A stretch of DNA of 64,000 nt from Stutzerimonas azotifigens (GCF_013522725.1 NZ_JAAMRF010000001.1:496001-560000), one strand, 5' to 3'; numbered from the stretch's first letter, positions 1 through 9,469 are shown. A program made the numbers and translations. Notes: a model not told the origin generated them from the sequence alone.

Positions 1-229
1 CGGCATAGACGAACAGCGACAGTGCCCCCGGCCAGCTGCCCCCCAGCGGCTGCCGGGCGCGCAGGCGGACCAGCGCCCACAGTACCAGCGCGCCGGAGAC
101 CAGGCGCACGGCGGTGAAGCTGGAGGCGTCGATGGCGGTGTCGCGCAGGGCGATCCGGCAGAGCAGCGAGTTGCCGGTGAAGGCCAGCATGGCCAGGGTG
201 GTCAGCAGCAGGATGCGCGTGGCAGGCAT
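1..229 (-). CDS. EamA/DMT-family transporter, N-terminal part only
   Basis: The reverse strand reads from an ATG at 229 and runs off the left edge of the window with no stop. About 76 residues are visible. The first 25 form a hydrophobic segment beginning MPATRILLLTTLAMLAFTGN, followed by a CRIALRDTAIDA loop and a second hydrophobic stretch. This pattern is typical of the first two helices of 10-helix drug/metabolite transporters. The substrate cannot be told. It is divergent from the flavin oxidoreductase gene at 372. The assignment rests on a short fragment. Confidence 0.6.
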   Translation of the reverse strand, partial: MPATRILLLTTLAMLAFTGNSLLCRIALRDTAIDASSFTAVRLVSGALVLWALVRLRARQPLGGSWPGALSLFVYA

Positions 230-371
230 TGGGTGCTCGGCATGGCAAAGCGTCGAGTCTAGCGTCCGCCACGGCGTGGGGCGCTTGGACTTTAGCCTCG
301 ACGGGCGAACTCATCGGCGACCTCGGCCTCAGACACTAGACACGCCCGCCGCGTACCAGACGAGGATTCCC

Positions 372-1490
372 ATGCACCCTTTGCTCGCCCCCTTCGAACT
401 CAAGCACCTCAGGTTGCGCAACCGCGCCGTGCTGGCACCCATGACTCGGGTCAGCGCCGAGCCCGAAGGCCGTGCCAACGACCTGATGCTCAGCTACTAC
501 AGCGCCTTCGCCAAGGGTGGCTTCAGCCTGTTGATCAGCGAGGGCATCTACACCGATACGGAATACAGCCAGGGCTATTTCAACCAGCCGGGGCTGGCCA
601 CCGAGGCCCATCGCGACAGCTGGAAACTGACCGTGGAGGCGGTGCACAACGCCGGCGCCGCCTTTATCGCGCAGCTGATGCATGCTGGCGGCCAGACCCA
701 GGGCAATCTTCACCACGCACGCCGCGTCGCGCCTTCGGCCGTGCAGCCAGCCGGCACCCAACTGAGCTTCTACGGTGGTGAAGGGCCTTACGCGGTACCG
801 GCCGAGATGACCGAGGAGGAAATCCAGCAGGCAATCGCAGGCTTCGCCCAGGCGGCGATCCATGCGCGCGATGCCGGTTTCGACGGCGTCGAGTTGCATG
901 GTGCCAACGGCTACCTGTTGCACGAATTCATGAGTGTCGAATTCAACCAGCGCAGCGATCGCTGGGGCGGTGACTTCAAGGCGCGCCTGAGCCTGCCGTT
1001 GACGGTCATCCGTGAGGTGCGCAAGGCCGTGGGCGAGGACTTCGTGGTCGGGCTGCGTCTGTCCCAGGCGATGGTGACCAACAGCCAGCTCAAGTGGGAC
1101 GGCGGTGTCGAGGAAGCCAAGATTCGTCTGGCGACCCTGGCCAATGCCGGGCTCGACTACCTGCACATCAGCGAGCCTGACGCTAGCGCACCTGCCTTTG
1201 GCGAAGGCCCCAGCCTCTGCGCCCTGGCCAAGGCGAGCGCCGCGGTACCGGTCATAGGCAATGGCGGGATTGCCACGGGCGAGCAGGCGCAGGGGTTGAT
1301 CGAGCGTGGCGAGGCAGATCTGGTAGCGGTTGGCAAGGCCGCGCTGGCCAATCATGACTGGCCACTTCGCGTCGAGCGGGGCGTGGCCATGACCCCGTTC
1401 GACTTCGGCATGCTGGCGCCGCTCGCAACCATCACCAACGAGTTGGCCTGGCGCCAGGCCAACGACCATCAGGCGACACTGCAGCCCTGA
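372..1490 (+). CDS. Old Yellow Enzyme family NADH:flavin oxidoreductase (alkene reductase type)
   Basis: A 372-residue FMN-dependent TIM-barrel oxidoreductase expected to reduce activated C=C bonds with NAD(P)H in the cytosol. The start is the ATG at 372, because GAGGA lies just upstream and the protein then begins MHPLLAPFELKHLRLRNRAVL, the usual family N-terminus. An in-frame extension upstream has no family character. Visible signatures are NRAVLAPMTR near the N-terminus, the substrate-binding HGANGYLLHEF with its His and Asn, the barrel Arg in GLRLS, and VIGNGGI near the phosphate-binding end. Length suits the family. Its physiological substrate is unknown. It reads toward the GntR regulator but is probably not part of the sugar-acid regulon. 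Confidence 0.85.
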   Translation: MHPLLAPFELKHLRLRNRAVLAPMTRVSAEPEGRANDLMLSYYSAFAKGGFSLLISEGIYTDTEYSQGYFNQPGLATEAHRDSWKLTVEAVHNAGAAFIAQLMHAGGQTQGNLHHARRVAPSAVQPAGTQLSFYGGEGPYAVPAEMTEEEIQQAIAGFAQAAIHARDAGFDGVELHGANGYLLHEFMSVEFNQRSDRWGGDFKARLSLPLTVIREVRKAVGEDFVVGLRLSQAMVTNSQLKWDGGVEEAKIRLATLANAGLDYLHISEPDASAPAFGEGPSLCALAKASAAVPVIGNGGIATGEQAQGLIERGEADLVAVGKAALANHDWPLRVERGVAMTPFDFGMLAPLATITNELAWRQANDHQATLQP

Positions 1491-1516
1491 CGAGCCGGTC
1501 ACGCTGTCGATACGCT

Positions 1517-1548
1517 CGACAACATCCAGAGGGATGTTGTCGTACAAC
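1517..1548 (+). promoter_or_regulatory. Candidate autoregulatory operator and hairpin before the GntR gene
   Basis: GTTGTCGTACAAC at 1536-1548 is a perfect 13-base palindrome that contains the FadR/GntR rule TNGTNNNACNA (TTGTCGTACAA). It ends 13 bases before the ATG of the regulator. Overlapping it, CGACAACATCC (1517-1527) and GGATGTTGTCG (1532-1542) form a perfect 11-bp inverted repeat with a 4-base loop. That repeat could end transcription of the upstream gene, although no T-run follows, or it could form part of the operator. Related palindromes occur at 8216, 8482, 56332 and 56531. I infer that the regulator represses its own gene. Confidence 0.65.
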
Positions 1549-1561
1549 TGGATGGGATAAG

Positions 1562-2350
1562 ATGCCAGACTTTCCTTCTTCCGGAACCGCCGCCGATATG
1601 GACAACTCGAGCCCACCGCAGCCAAGAGTGCGCCGCAAGCACCGCAGCCTGGCTCAGGAGCTGGTCATTGAGCTTTCGCAGCAGATACGCGACGGCCACA
1701 TCAAGCGCGGCGAGAAGCTGCCGACCGAGTCGGCGATCATGCAGGCGCAGGGCGTCAGCCGCACCGTGGTGCGCGAGGCGATCTCCCGGTTGCAGGCCTC
1801 CGGACTCGTGGAAACACGCCACGGCATCGGCACCTTCGTGTTGGATACGCCCAGCACCACGGGCCTGCGCATCGATCCGGCAACCATCGTCACCCTGCGC
1901 GACGTGCTGTCGATCCTCGAACTGCGCATCAGCCTGGAGGTGGAGTCCGCCGGGCTGGCGGCGCAGCGGCGCACCCCCGAACAGCTCACCGAGATGCGCA
2001 AGTTCCTCGATACGCTCAACGACAGCGTGGCGCATTCGAGCGATGCCGTGGTTTCCGATTTCCAGTTTCATCAGCAGATCGCCGAAGCCACCGACAACCG
2101 CTACTTCACCGACATCATGAAGCACCTGGGCACCGCGATCATTCCGCGTGCGCGGCTCAACTCGGCGCGGCTGGTGCACGATGACCAGCAGCACTACCTC
2201 GGCCGTCTGAGCCGCGAACATGAAGAGATCTACAGCGCCATCGCTCGTCAGGATTCCGATGCCGCGCGTGCCGCCATGCGCCTGCACCTGACCAACAGCC
2301 GCGAACGCCTGCGTCAGGCCCATGAAGAGGCAGAGGCGGAGAGCGAGTAA
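1562..2350 (+). CDS. GntR-family regulator, FadR subfamily (HTH + FCD), likely sugar-acid regulon repressor
   Basis: A 262-residue DNA-binding regulator. After a 27-residue N-terminal tail rich in Pro and Ser comes a winged helix (about 28-97) with KLPTESAIMQAQGVSRTVVREAISRL... character, including the recognition helix SRTVVREA. An FCD ligand domain follows (about 110-240) with the DFQFHQQIAEAT metal-site motif and a late His in AAMRLHLTNSR. FCD regulators usually repress catabolic genes and are released by an acidic substrate or intermediate. It lies 1.1 kb from the dctPQM-lactonase-udh operon, and its candidate operator recurs at both sugar-acid loci. I infer that it controls them. The inducer is unknown, with an aldarate or dehydro-deoxy-aldarate most likely. 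Confidence 0.85.
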   Translation: MPDFPSSGTAADMDNSSPPQPRVRRKHRSLAQELVIELSQQIRDGHIKRGEKLPTESAIMQAQGVSRTVVREAISRLQASGLVETRHGIGTFVLDTPSTTGLRIDPATIVTLRDVLSILELRISLEVESAGLAAQRRTPEQLTEMRKFLDTLNDSVAHSSDAVVSDFQFHQQIAEATDNRYFTDIMKHLGTAIIPRARLNSARLVHDDQQHYLGRLSREHEEIYSAIARQDSDAARAAMRLHLTNSRERLRQAHEEAEAESE

Positions 2351-2354
2351 AGAC

Positions 2355-2371
2355 AGGCCCGAAATGGGCCT
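2355..2371 (+). terminator. Possible weak terminator after the GntR gene
   Basis: AGGCCC (2355-2360) and GGGCCT (2366-2371) form a 6-bp GC-rich hairpin with a GAAAT loop, 4 bases after the stop codon. Only two T follow, so intrinsic termination would be weak. Confidence 0.4.
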
Positions 2372-2445
2372 TGCGTGAGTTAGCGACTGCCGCGAGGCTC
2401 AGCGGCCTATTCGCGGTGTGGCCTGTCCGCGATCGATCATCATCC

Positions 2446-3354
2446 TCAAGCCTTGCGCGAGGTCAGGATGACGATCCCGATGACGACAATCAGCCCGCCG
2501 AACATCTGGATCGGGCTGAGCATCTGGCCCAGCACCACCCAGCCCATCAGCAGCGTCGCCACTGGCTCGATGTTCATCACCGGGGCGTTGCGTGCCATGT
2601 CCAGTCGCGGCACGCAGACGAACAGCGTGATGAACGCGGCGCCGTAGAGCACCACCAGCAGACACAGCGCCAACCAGCCGGAGTCGCTGCCGGGCAGGTC
2701 GAGCCCGCCGGGCAACAGTCCGCTGTACCCGGCCACGCTGGCGCTGGAGAAGACGATCGCCATGGTCAGCATGCTGCGTACCGAGCCGCGTAGCGTGGAC
2801 AGCTTGTGATCGGTGATCCACAGGGCGCAGGCGAAGACGCTGGCGCCGCAGAACGCCAGTCCGATGCCCAGCGCCCAGTCGTCGCCAACCGGCGCGCCGT
2901 CGCCCAGACGCGACGGAACATCCAGGGCGAAGGCCAGGCCCACCAGAATCAGACCCATGATCAACGAGGCGCGCGCGGTGGGGCGCGGCCCACCCAGCGC
3001 CCAGGTGAGCAGCGCCAACAGGATCGGAAACACGTTGGCCACCAGCAACGCCAGCGCCACCGGAATCCGTGCCACGGCCGAATAGAGACACAGACTCTGG
3101 ATCGCGATCAGCAGGCCCAGCAGCAATTGCCACCGTCCGGTGCCAGGAGGCAGTCGCAACGGCTGGCGTTGCCAGATCACCAGCGCAGTGAGCACCAGCA
3201 AGGTACCGCCCGAACGGCAAAGAATGGCTAGCAGGACACCGGCGCCGCTATCGAAGGCGACCCGTGCGGCGACGTGGTTGCCGGCGAAGGAACAGCCCAG
3301 GCAGAGCAGAACGAGAACGGCGATGTGACGAGGAAAAGGAGTGGGCAGCGTCAT
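2446..3354 (-). CDS. EamA/DMT-family transporter
   Basis: A 302-residue inner-membrane protein with about ten hydrophobic helices arranged as two EamA repeats. Examples are HIAVLVLLCLGCSFAGNHVA at the start and VATLLMGWVVLGQ...FGGLIVVIGIVIL at the end. The start at 3354 (MTLPTPFPRH) is preferred over an in-frame ATG at 3393, because AGCAGG precedes it and the family begins close to the first helix. DMT proteins export or import small metabolites and the substrate cannot be told here. It is convergent with the GntR gene. It follows the TRAP operon on the same strand but is separated from it by a hairpin at 3407-3438. Confidence 0.8.
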   Translation of the reverse strand: MTLPTPFPRHIAVLVLLCLGCSFAGNHVAARVAFDSGAGVLLAILCRSGGTLLVLTALVIWQRQPLRLPPGTGRWQLLLGLLIAIQSLCLYSAVARIPVALALLVANVFPILLALLTWALGGPRPTARASLIMGLILVGLAFALDVPSRLGDGAPVGDDWALGIGLAFCGASVFACALWITDHKLSTLRGSVRSMLTMAIVFSSASVAGYSGLLPGGLDLPGSDSGWLALCLLVVLYGAAFITLFVCVPRLDMARNAPVMNIEPVATLLMGWVVLGQMLSPIQMFGGLIVVIGIVILTSRKA

Positions 3355-3406
3355 GGAACCTGCTTTTTGACTGAAAAATCGAAGCTTTGACATGGGGTAA
3401 AGCGCA

Positions 3407-3438
3407 CCGCTCCCGCCTGCGTGAACAAGCGGGAGCGG
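3407..3438 (-). terminator. Hairpin ending the udh-dctPQM operon
   Basis: CCGCTCCCGC (3407-3416) and GCGGGAGCGG (3429-3438) form a perfect 10-bp inverted repeat with a 12-base loop, 31 bases past the dctM stop. On the reverse strand only a short CTTT run follows. It is a stable but not textbook terminator. Confidence 0.6.
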
Positions 3439-3468
3439 GGAGGTGGGGCCTACGTGCGGCTCAGCGCG

Positions 3469-4749
3469 TTACAGCACCAGGTTGGGCAGCCACAGCGAGA
3501 TGGCCGGAATGTAGGTGACGGCCATCAGTACCATGAACAGCGCGGCGTAGAAGGGCAGCAGCGCCTTGACGGTGCTTTCGATGCTCACCTTGCCGATCGC
3601 CGCGCCCACGAAGAGCACAGCACCCACCGGCGGGGTAATCAGCCCGATACCCAGATTCACCAGCATGATCATGCCGAAGTGTACCGGGTCGACGCCGATG
3701 CCGGTGATCACGGGCATCAGGATGGGCGTGAGGATCAGGATCAGCGGCGCCATGTCCATCAGCGTGCCCAGTGCCAGCAGCATGAAGTTGATGCACATGA
3801 GGATCACGTAGCGGTTGTCCGACAAGGTCAGGAACGCGGTGGTGATCTTCGAGGGGATCTGCATTAGCGTCATGATGTAGCCGAAGCTGGCGGCGAAGGC
3901 GATCAGGATCATCACGATCGACAGCGTGCGCACTGTGCGGTGCATCAGCTTGGGCAGGTCACGCCACTTGTAGTCGCGGTAGATGAACATGGTCACGAAG
4001 AAAGCCCAGACCACCGCGATGGCGGCTGACTCGGTCGCGGTGAAAATGCCCGACAGAATCCCGCCGAGGATAATCACCATGGTCATCAGGCCCCACATGG
4101 CCTCGACGCAGATCTTCAGTGCCTGCTTGAGCGGAATGACCTCGCCCTTGGGGTAATTGCGTTTCTTGGCGAAGATCAGACACAGGGTCATCATCACCGC
4201 GCTGAGCAGCAGGCCCGGGCCGATGCCGGCGACGAACAGCGAGGCGATCGATACCGTGCCGCCAGCGGCCAGCGAATAGAGCACCGAATTATGGCTGGGC
4301 GGGGTGAGCAGGGCTTGTACCGAGCCGCTGACGGTGACCGCGGTGGAGAACTCGCGCGGGTAGCCTTTCTTCTCCATCTCCGGAATCAGCACCGAACCCA
4401 CCGACGCAGTATCGGCCAGGGACGAGCCGGAAATGGCACCGAAGAAGGTCGAGGCCATGATATTGACCAGCGACAGGCCGCCGCGGACGAATCCGACCAG
4501 CACCCCGGCGAAGGCCACCAGACGGCGGGACATGCCGCCCTCGGCCATGATCGCGCCGGCCAGCACGAAGAAGGGAATGGCCAGCAGCGAGAATTTGTTG
4601 ATGCCGCCGGCGATCTGGATCATCACCGCATCGAAGGGGATGTCGATGTACCAGGCGCCGATAAGGGCCGACAGGCCCAGCGCATACGCCACCGGCATGC
4701 GCACCATGATCAGTACGGCGAAACTGCCGAGCAGAATGAGAGCGTCCAT
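3469..4749 (-). CDS. dctM: TRAP transporter large permease subunit (DctM family)
   Basis: A 426-residue membrane protein that forms the sodium-coupled transport channel of a tripartite ATP-independent periplasmic transporter. It is hydrophobic throughout with about 12 helices. Family signatures include MVRMPVAYALGLSALIGAWY near the start, PFFVLAGAIMAEGGMSRRLVAFAGVLVG, FFGAISGSSLADTASVGSVLIPEMEKKGYP, and the late NLGIGLITPPVGAVLFVGAAIG. The start codon abuts the dctQ stop, with GGAGG inside dctQ acting as ribosome binding site, so the two are translationally coupled. Its place after udh and a lactonase suggests import of D-glucuronate and/or D-galacturonate. The gene symbol is the generic family name. 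Confidence 0.93.
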   Translation of the reverse strand: MDALILLGSFAVLIMVRMPVAYALGLSALIGAWYIDIPFDAVMIQIAGGINKFSLLAIPFFVLAGAIMAEGGMSRRLVAFAGVLVGFVRGGLSLVNIMASTFFGAISGSSLADTASVGSVLIPEMEKKGYPREFSTAVTVSGSVQALLTPPSHNSVLYSLAAGGTVSIASLFVAGIGPGLLLSAVMMTLCLIFAKKRNYPKGEVIPLKQALKICVEAMWGLMTMVIILGGILSGIFTATESAAIAVVWAFFVTMFIYRDYKWRDLPKLMHRTVRTLSIVMILIAFAASFGYIMTLMQIPSKITTAFLTLSDNRYVILMCINFMLLALGTLMDMAPLILILTPILMPVITGIGVDPVHFGMIMLVNLGIGLITPPVGAVLFVGAAIGKVSIESTVKALLPFYAALFMVLMAVTYIPAISLWLPNLVL

Positions 4750-5277
4750 TTACACGGCCTCCTTGCTGTCTTCCACCAGCTCGAAATTGACCGCGCGGCG
4801 TTGGCTCTGGTCTCCGAGAAAGAGTCTTTCGAGAATGAAGATCAGGGTCAGAAAGCCCCCGATCGGAATGGGTGAGTAGGTGATGCCCACGCGCAGCGTC
4901 GGCAGTGTGCTCATGAACTGGTTCCACATCGCCATGCACAGCTTGGTGCCCCAGATGACCATGAACAGGCAGATGATCGCCATCAGTATCTGAACCAGCA
5001 CGGTGACCGCGCCCTGCATCGAGGCAGGCAGTCGATCGGTACACATGCTCACGGCCATGTGGGCGCAGGCGCGATAGCTCGCCGCTGCCCCGATGAAGGT
5101 GAACAGGACCATCAGCAGAATCGCCACCGGTTCGGGCCAGCCGGCCCCGGAACCAAGGACGTAACGCGCAAAGATGCCCCAGGGAATGATCAGGGACATG
5201 ACCGCGACCGATAGCCCGGCGACCCAGATACAGGCCATGTAGATCACGTCGTTGATGCGCAGAATCGTGTTTTTCAT
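4750..5277 (-). CDS. dctQ: TRAP transporter small permease subunit (DctQ family)
   Basis: A 175-residue inner-membrane protein with four predicted helices (about 15-40, 50-70, 92-115 and 135-155). It supports DctM in the TRAP complex. The motif IPWGIFARYVLGSGAGWPEPVA is typical of the family, in which a helix is followed by an aromatic-Arg-Tyr segment and a Trp-x-Glu turn. It sits between the binding protein and the large permease in the usual P-Q-M order. Its stop touches the dctM start. Confidence 0.9.
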   Translation of the reverse strand: MKNTILRINDVIYMACIWVAGLSVAVMSLIIPWGIFARYVLGSGAGWPEPVAILLMVLFTFIGAAASYRACAHMAVSMCTDRLPASMQGAVTVLVQILMAIICLFMVIWGTKLCMAMWNQFMSTLPTLRVGITYSPIPIGGFLTLIFILERLFLGDQSQRRAVNFELVEDSKEAV

Positions 5278-5341
5278 GAGACTTCACCGCGAGCGCGGCG
5301 ACCAGCTCATGCTGACCGCCGCGGGGTTCTTCAGAGTTTTT

Positions 5342-6316
5342 TTACTCGACCGCTTCGATCCGCTTGATCAGCTCGGCGTAAGGCGCGCCGTACTTTTCAC
5401 GAATCGGCGCGGTGGCGTCGAAGAAGGGCTTCTTGTCGACTTCGATGAACTCGACACCGGCTTCCTTGAGCTTCGTCTCGCTTGCCGCCGATTTTTCGTC
5501 CCACAGCCGGCGTTCTTCGAACTGGGCTTCCTTGGCGTACTTCTTGACGATCTCCTGCTGCTCGGGGGTGAGCTTGTTCCAGGTCGCCTTGGAGATCACG
5601 ATCGGCTCGGGAAGGATCAAATGCCCGGTCAGCGTGTAGTACTTGGCATTACGGAAGTGGTTGTGCTCGAGCATGGTCGGCGGGTTGTTCTCGGCGCCGT
5701 CGATCACGCCGGTCTGCAAGGCGCTGAAGATTTCGCCGGTGTCCATGGCGATGCCGTTGGCGCCCAGGGCGTTGAATGTCTCGATGAACATCGGGTTGCC
5801 GATCACGCGGATCTTCATGCCCTTGAGGTCTTCGAGGCTGCGCACCGGCTTCTTGGTGTAGAGGTTACGTACCCCGCCATCCATCCACGCCAGGCCGACC
5901 ATGTTGAATTCGGAGTTGGTGATCTTGTCGAGGATCTCTTGGCCGATTTCACCGTCGATAACCTTGCGCATGTGGTCGTGATCGCGGAACACGAACGGCA
6001 TGTTGAACACGTTCACGTCCGGGACCACGGGGCCGAGTGTGCCGAGGCTGACGCGGGTCATCTGCACTGCGCCGATCTGTACCTGCTCGACCACTTCCTT
6101 TTCGGAGCCGAGCACGCCGCCGGAGAACATTCGGAATTTGAGCTCGCCGTTGGTCGCCTTTTCGATGGCCTTACCCATGTTTTCCTGGGAAACGACCGTC
6201 GGATAGCCGGCCGGGTGGATCTCGGCGATCTTCAGGGTCATGTCGGCCTGTGCCAGCCCGGACAGGCAGAAGGCGAAGGGGAGGGCGGCAAGGAGCAACT
6301 TGCGTTTGAAGTTCAT
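5342..6316 (-). CDS. dctP: TRAP transporter substrate-binding protein (DctP family), uronate type
   Basis: A 324-residue periplasmic binding protein. The start at 6316 is chosen because GGAG lies 6 bases before it and the product begins with a clean signal peptide, MNFKRKLLLAALPFAFCLSG, cut after AQA. An in-frame ATG 12 bases upstream overlaps this ribosome binding site. The mature protein opens MTLKIAEIHPAGYPTVV and carries the DctP hallmark KPVRSLEDLKGMKIRV, which contains the Arg that binds the ligand carboxylate. The next hallmark, ALQTGVIDGAENNP, is characteristic of TRAP proteins for uronates and other acid sugars. Operon context with uronate dehydrogenase points to hexuronate as ligand. 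Confidence 0.92.
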   Translation of the reverse strand: MNFKRKLLLAALPFAFCLSGLAQADMTLKIAEIHPAGYPTVVSQENMGKAIEKATNGELKFRMFSGGVLGSEKEVVEQVQIGAVQMTRVSLGTLGPVVPDVNVFNMPFVFRDHDHMRKVIDGEIGQEILDKITNSEFNMVGLAWMDGGVRNLYTKKPVRSLEDLKGMKIRVIGNPMFIETFNALGANGIAMDTGEIFSALQTGVIDGAENNPPTMLEHNHFRNAKYYTLTGHLILPEPIVISKATWNKLTPEQQEIVKKYAKEAQFEERRLWDEKSAASETKLKEAGVEFIEVDKKPFFDATAPIREKYGAPYAELIKRIEAVE

Positions 6317-6405
6317 GTGAATCTCCATCTTGTTGTTGTTTGGTGTGCAGCGTTGCGAGCATCAAGGTAGCGGCCGGAACAGCCCTGCCTCGGTTGGAAC
6401 ACGGG

Positions 6406-7305
6406 TCAGCGGAAAAAAGGTTCCTCCAGTCCGGTGACGCCCGGGTGGAGGGCGAACACGCCGCCCGCCAGCGGCTGATCGGAAAGATCGCCACCGGGCC
6501 GGATGGAAGTGACGAAGAGGGTGTCGAGGCGGCTGCCGCCGAAGGCGCACATGGCCGGCTTCTTGACCGGCACGGCGAGGGAGCGGTCGAGGCGGCCGTC
6601 CGGCGTGAAGCGATGGACGAGCCCGGCATCGTTGCCGCAGATCCAGTAGCAGCCGTCGGCATCCACCGCGGCGCCGTCCGGCCGGCCAGGGTGCTCGTTC
6701 ATGTCGACGAACAGCCGGCGATTGCTCGGCGTGCCGCTGTCGGTGTCGTAATCGAAAGCCCATATCTTCTGCACGCTGGGGTGCGAATCGGAGAGATACA
6801 GGGTGCGGCCGTCGGGGCTGAAGCCCAGGCCGTTGGGCACGATGAAGCCGCTCAGTTGCGCGGAGAGGGTGTCGTCGTCCGAGGCACCGTCGATTCGATA
6901 GAGCGCGCCGGCCGCTACCCCGGCGCCCATGTCCATGACCATGGTGCCGGCCCAGAAACGTCCTTGGCGGTCGCAGCGCCCGTCGTTGAAGCGCATGCCG
7001 CCCTGGGCATGCTCAACCGAGGCGACGGGGCTGGCGGCCAGAGTGCCGTCATCCTGCGGGACGACGTCGAACACGCCGCTTTCCATGCCTGCGACCCAGC
7101 GGTTGCCCTGGCCGCTGCGGCGGGCAATGCAGGCGATCATCTGTTCGCCGGTCCAGCGCGTGACCTGGTTATCGGCGGCCGTCCAGCGCAGGAGCTGACG
7201 ATTGGGGATGTCGACCCAGTAGAGCGCCTGTTCCGCTGCCACCCAGACCGGGCTTTCGCCGGTGGCGTTCTGCGCGTCTAAGATGAGTTCTGCTTGGCTG
7301 GCCAT
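6406..7305 (-). CDS. SMP-30/gluconolactonase-family lactonase
   Basis: A 299-residue six-bladed beta-propeller hydrolase of the SGL/LRE family, cytosolic because no signal peptide is visible. Family metal-site motifs are present: GESPVWV near residue 17 (metal-binding Glu), RFNDGRCDRQGRFWAGTM in the middle, PNGLGFSPDGRTLYLSDS, and RPDGAAVDADGCYWICG. Uronate dehydrogenase makes aldaro-1,5-lactones that rearrange to 1,4-lactones. A lactonase next to udh would open them to glucarate or galactarate. That role is inferred from context, and the family also includes gluconolactonases and pentonolactonases. It lies between udh and dctP in one operon. Confidence 0.85.
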   Translation of the reverse strand: MASQAELILDAQNATGESPVWVAAEQALYWVDIPNRQLLRWTAADNQVTRWTGEQMIACIARRSGQGNRWVAGMESGVFDVVPQDDGTLAASPVASVEHAQGGMRFNDGRCDRQGRFWAGTMVMDMGAGVAAGALYRIDGASDDDTLSAQLSGFIVPNGLGFSPDGRTLYLSDSHPSVQKIWAFDYDTDSGTPSNRRLFVDMNEHPGRPDGAAVDADGCYWICGNDAGLVHRFTPDGRLDRSLAVPVKKPAMCAFGGSRLDTLFVTSIRPGGDLSDQPLAGGVFALHPGVTGLEEPFFR

Positions 7306-7349
7306 TGCGATTCTCTTTGTTGTTGTTCGCGGTTCGGCGTTGGGTCAGG

Positions 7350-8174
7350 TCAGTCTTCGAACGGGCCCGCCTCTACGAATGCGCCGCCGTGGTAGATGCC
7401 CGCCGGATCGTTGGGGGCATATGGCGGCTGGGCGTCGATCTTGGCGCGAAATTCTTCAGAGCTATCCTGGGGCTCGTAGCCCAGGTGCGCGGCCATATGG
7501 TTGTCCCACCACACGTCGCGGTTGTTCGACATGCCGTAGACCACGGTGTGACCCACCTCGGGCGTGAACAGCGAGCGGCCGATGAGATTGGTCAGGTCGC
7601 GGTAGCTGAGGTAGGTCGACATCATCCGCAGGTTCTGCGGCTCGGGGAAGGAGGAGCCGATGCGGATGCTGACGGTCTCGATGCCGTAGCGATCGAAGTA
7701 GAAGCTGGCCATGTCCTCGCCGTAGGACTTGGACAGGCCGTAGTAGCTGTCCGGGCGGCGGGGGGCGCTGGCGTCGATCTTCTCGGTCTGCTTGTAGAAG
7801 CCGACCACATGGTTGGAGCTGGCGAAGATCACCCGCTTGATGCCGTGGCGGCGTGCGGCTTCGTAGATATGGAAGATGCCGCGGATATTCGCTTCGAGAA
7901 TCTCTTCGAAGGGGCGCTCGACCGACACACCGCCGAAGTGACAGATAGCATCCACGTCTTCGCAGAGGGTATGCACGGCTGCCTTGTCAGAGAGATCGCA
8001 CTGCACCACTTCCTCATGGCTGCCTTCGGCCGGTGCCATGGGTGCGATGTCGGACAGGCGGATGATAGAGGCGTAAGGACGCAGGCTTTCGCGCAACACC
8101 TTGCCCAGACCTCCTGCGGCGCCAGTCAGCAGGATGCGGTTGAAGGGCGTATAGGAGAAGGTCGTGCTTGTCAT
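7350..8174 (-). CDS. udh: Uronate dehydrogenase (NAD-dependent)
   Basis: A 274-residue extended-type short-chain dehydrogenase predicted to oxidise D-glucuronate and D-galacturonate to the aldaro-lactones with NAD. The Rossmann Gly motif is LLTGAAGGLGKVLRESLRP (about 15-33). An acidic residue at SD42 in RLSDIAP favours NAD over NADP. The catalytic pair is Tyr145-x-x-x-Lys149 in SYYGLSKSYGED, and the conserved FASSNHVVGFY segment supplies the Ser. Length and motif order match characterised uronate dehydrogenases of Pseudomonas and Agrobacterium. It is the first gene of the leftward operon, and its promoter carries a candidate operator at 8216-8229. Confidence 0.92.
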   Translation of the reverse strand: MTSTTFSYTPFNRILLTGAAGGLGKVLRESLRPYASIIRLSDIAPMAPAEGSHEEVVQCDLSDKAAVHTLCEDVDAICHFGGVSVERPFEEILEANIRGIFHIYEAARRHGIKRVIFASSNHVVGFYKQTEKIDASAPRRPDSYYGLSKSYGEDMASFYFDRYGIETVSIRIGSSFPEPQNLRMMSTYLSYRDLTNLIGRSLFTPEVGHTVVYGMSNNRDVWWDNHMAAHLGYEPQDSSEEFRAKIDAQPPYAPNDPAGIYHGGAFVEAGPFED

Positions 8175-8215
8175 GGTCGGATAGGCCCGTCGCTTATTTT
8201 TGTTAGTGTCATCGG

Positions 8216-8265
8216 TCGTCGTATGACGAGGTTCGATTATTTTGCAGCTGTCTTGTCTTTGTCAA
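8216..8265 (-). promoter_or_regulatory. udh operon promoter with GntR-type operator at the start point
   Basis: On the reverse strand, a consensus -35 TTGACA (plus-strand 8260-8265) is followed after 18 bases by AATAAT (8236-8241). Exactly eight bases further the palindrome GTCATACGAC begins (8218-8227, extended symmetry 8216-8229). It contains TCGTCATACGA, a full match to TNGTNNNACNA. The operator would cover the transcription start, a classic position for repression. The gudD1 promoter at 56332-56383 has the same arrangement. Apart from this site and the kdgD promoter, the 383-base divergent region 8175-8557 holds no gene that I can see. Confidence 0.75.
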
Positions 8266-8472
8266 CCCGCCGGCTGGCAGGCATTGCTCGCCAGTTTCCG
8301 GATTCGTTGCGTGTCTATCGGCTCCGGCGCTTTAGAACGCGGCTTAGCGTGATCAGACAAGGCTCGGGGCAACAGGTTCGCGGGTTACCTTATCCAGCCC
8401 GGTCAGGCTTGCCCATTGCACTAACGTCGACATCGGAACGGCGGAGTGACGACCCAGAGTGGCTTGGGTGAC

Positions 8473-8501
8473 TTGCATGTAGTTGTACGATGACCTATAA
8501 C
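8473..8501 (+). promoter_or_regulatory. kdgD copy 1 promoter with operator between -35 and -10
   Basis: TTGCAT (8473-8478), a 17-base spacer and TATAAC (8496-8501) form a plausible sigma-70 promoter 57 bases before the kdgD ATG. The spacer contains GTTGTACGATGAC (8482-8494). Its complement GTCATCGTACAAC matches the operator before the GntR gene except at two or three bases. A repressor bound here would block RNA polymerase directly. Confidence 0.65.
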
Positions 8502-8557
8502 AAGCCACGCAACGATTTTGCGCACCCAACAATAAGACCCTTTCAAGGTGACCCTCC

Positions 8558-9469
<912 letters not shown>

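Noticed and set aside
114..371. N-terminal extension of the Old Yellow Enzyme gene
   Set aside because: The extra 86 residues are Arg-rich with no family match and overlap the divergent EamA gene start. The ATG at 372 has a good ribosome binding site.
3355..3393. Longer start of the EamA gene at 3393
   Set aside because: The extra 13 residues are not hydrophobic, and AGCAGG lies before the inner ATG.
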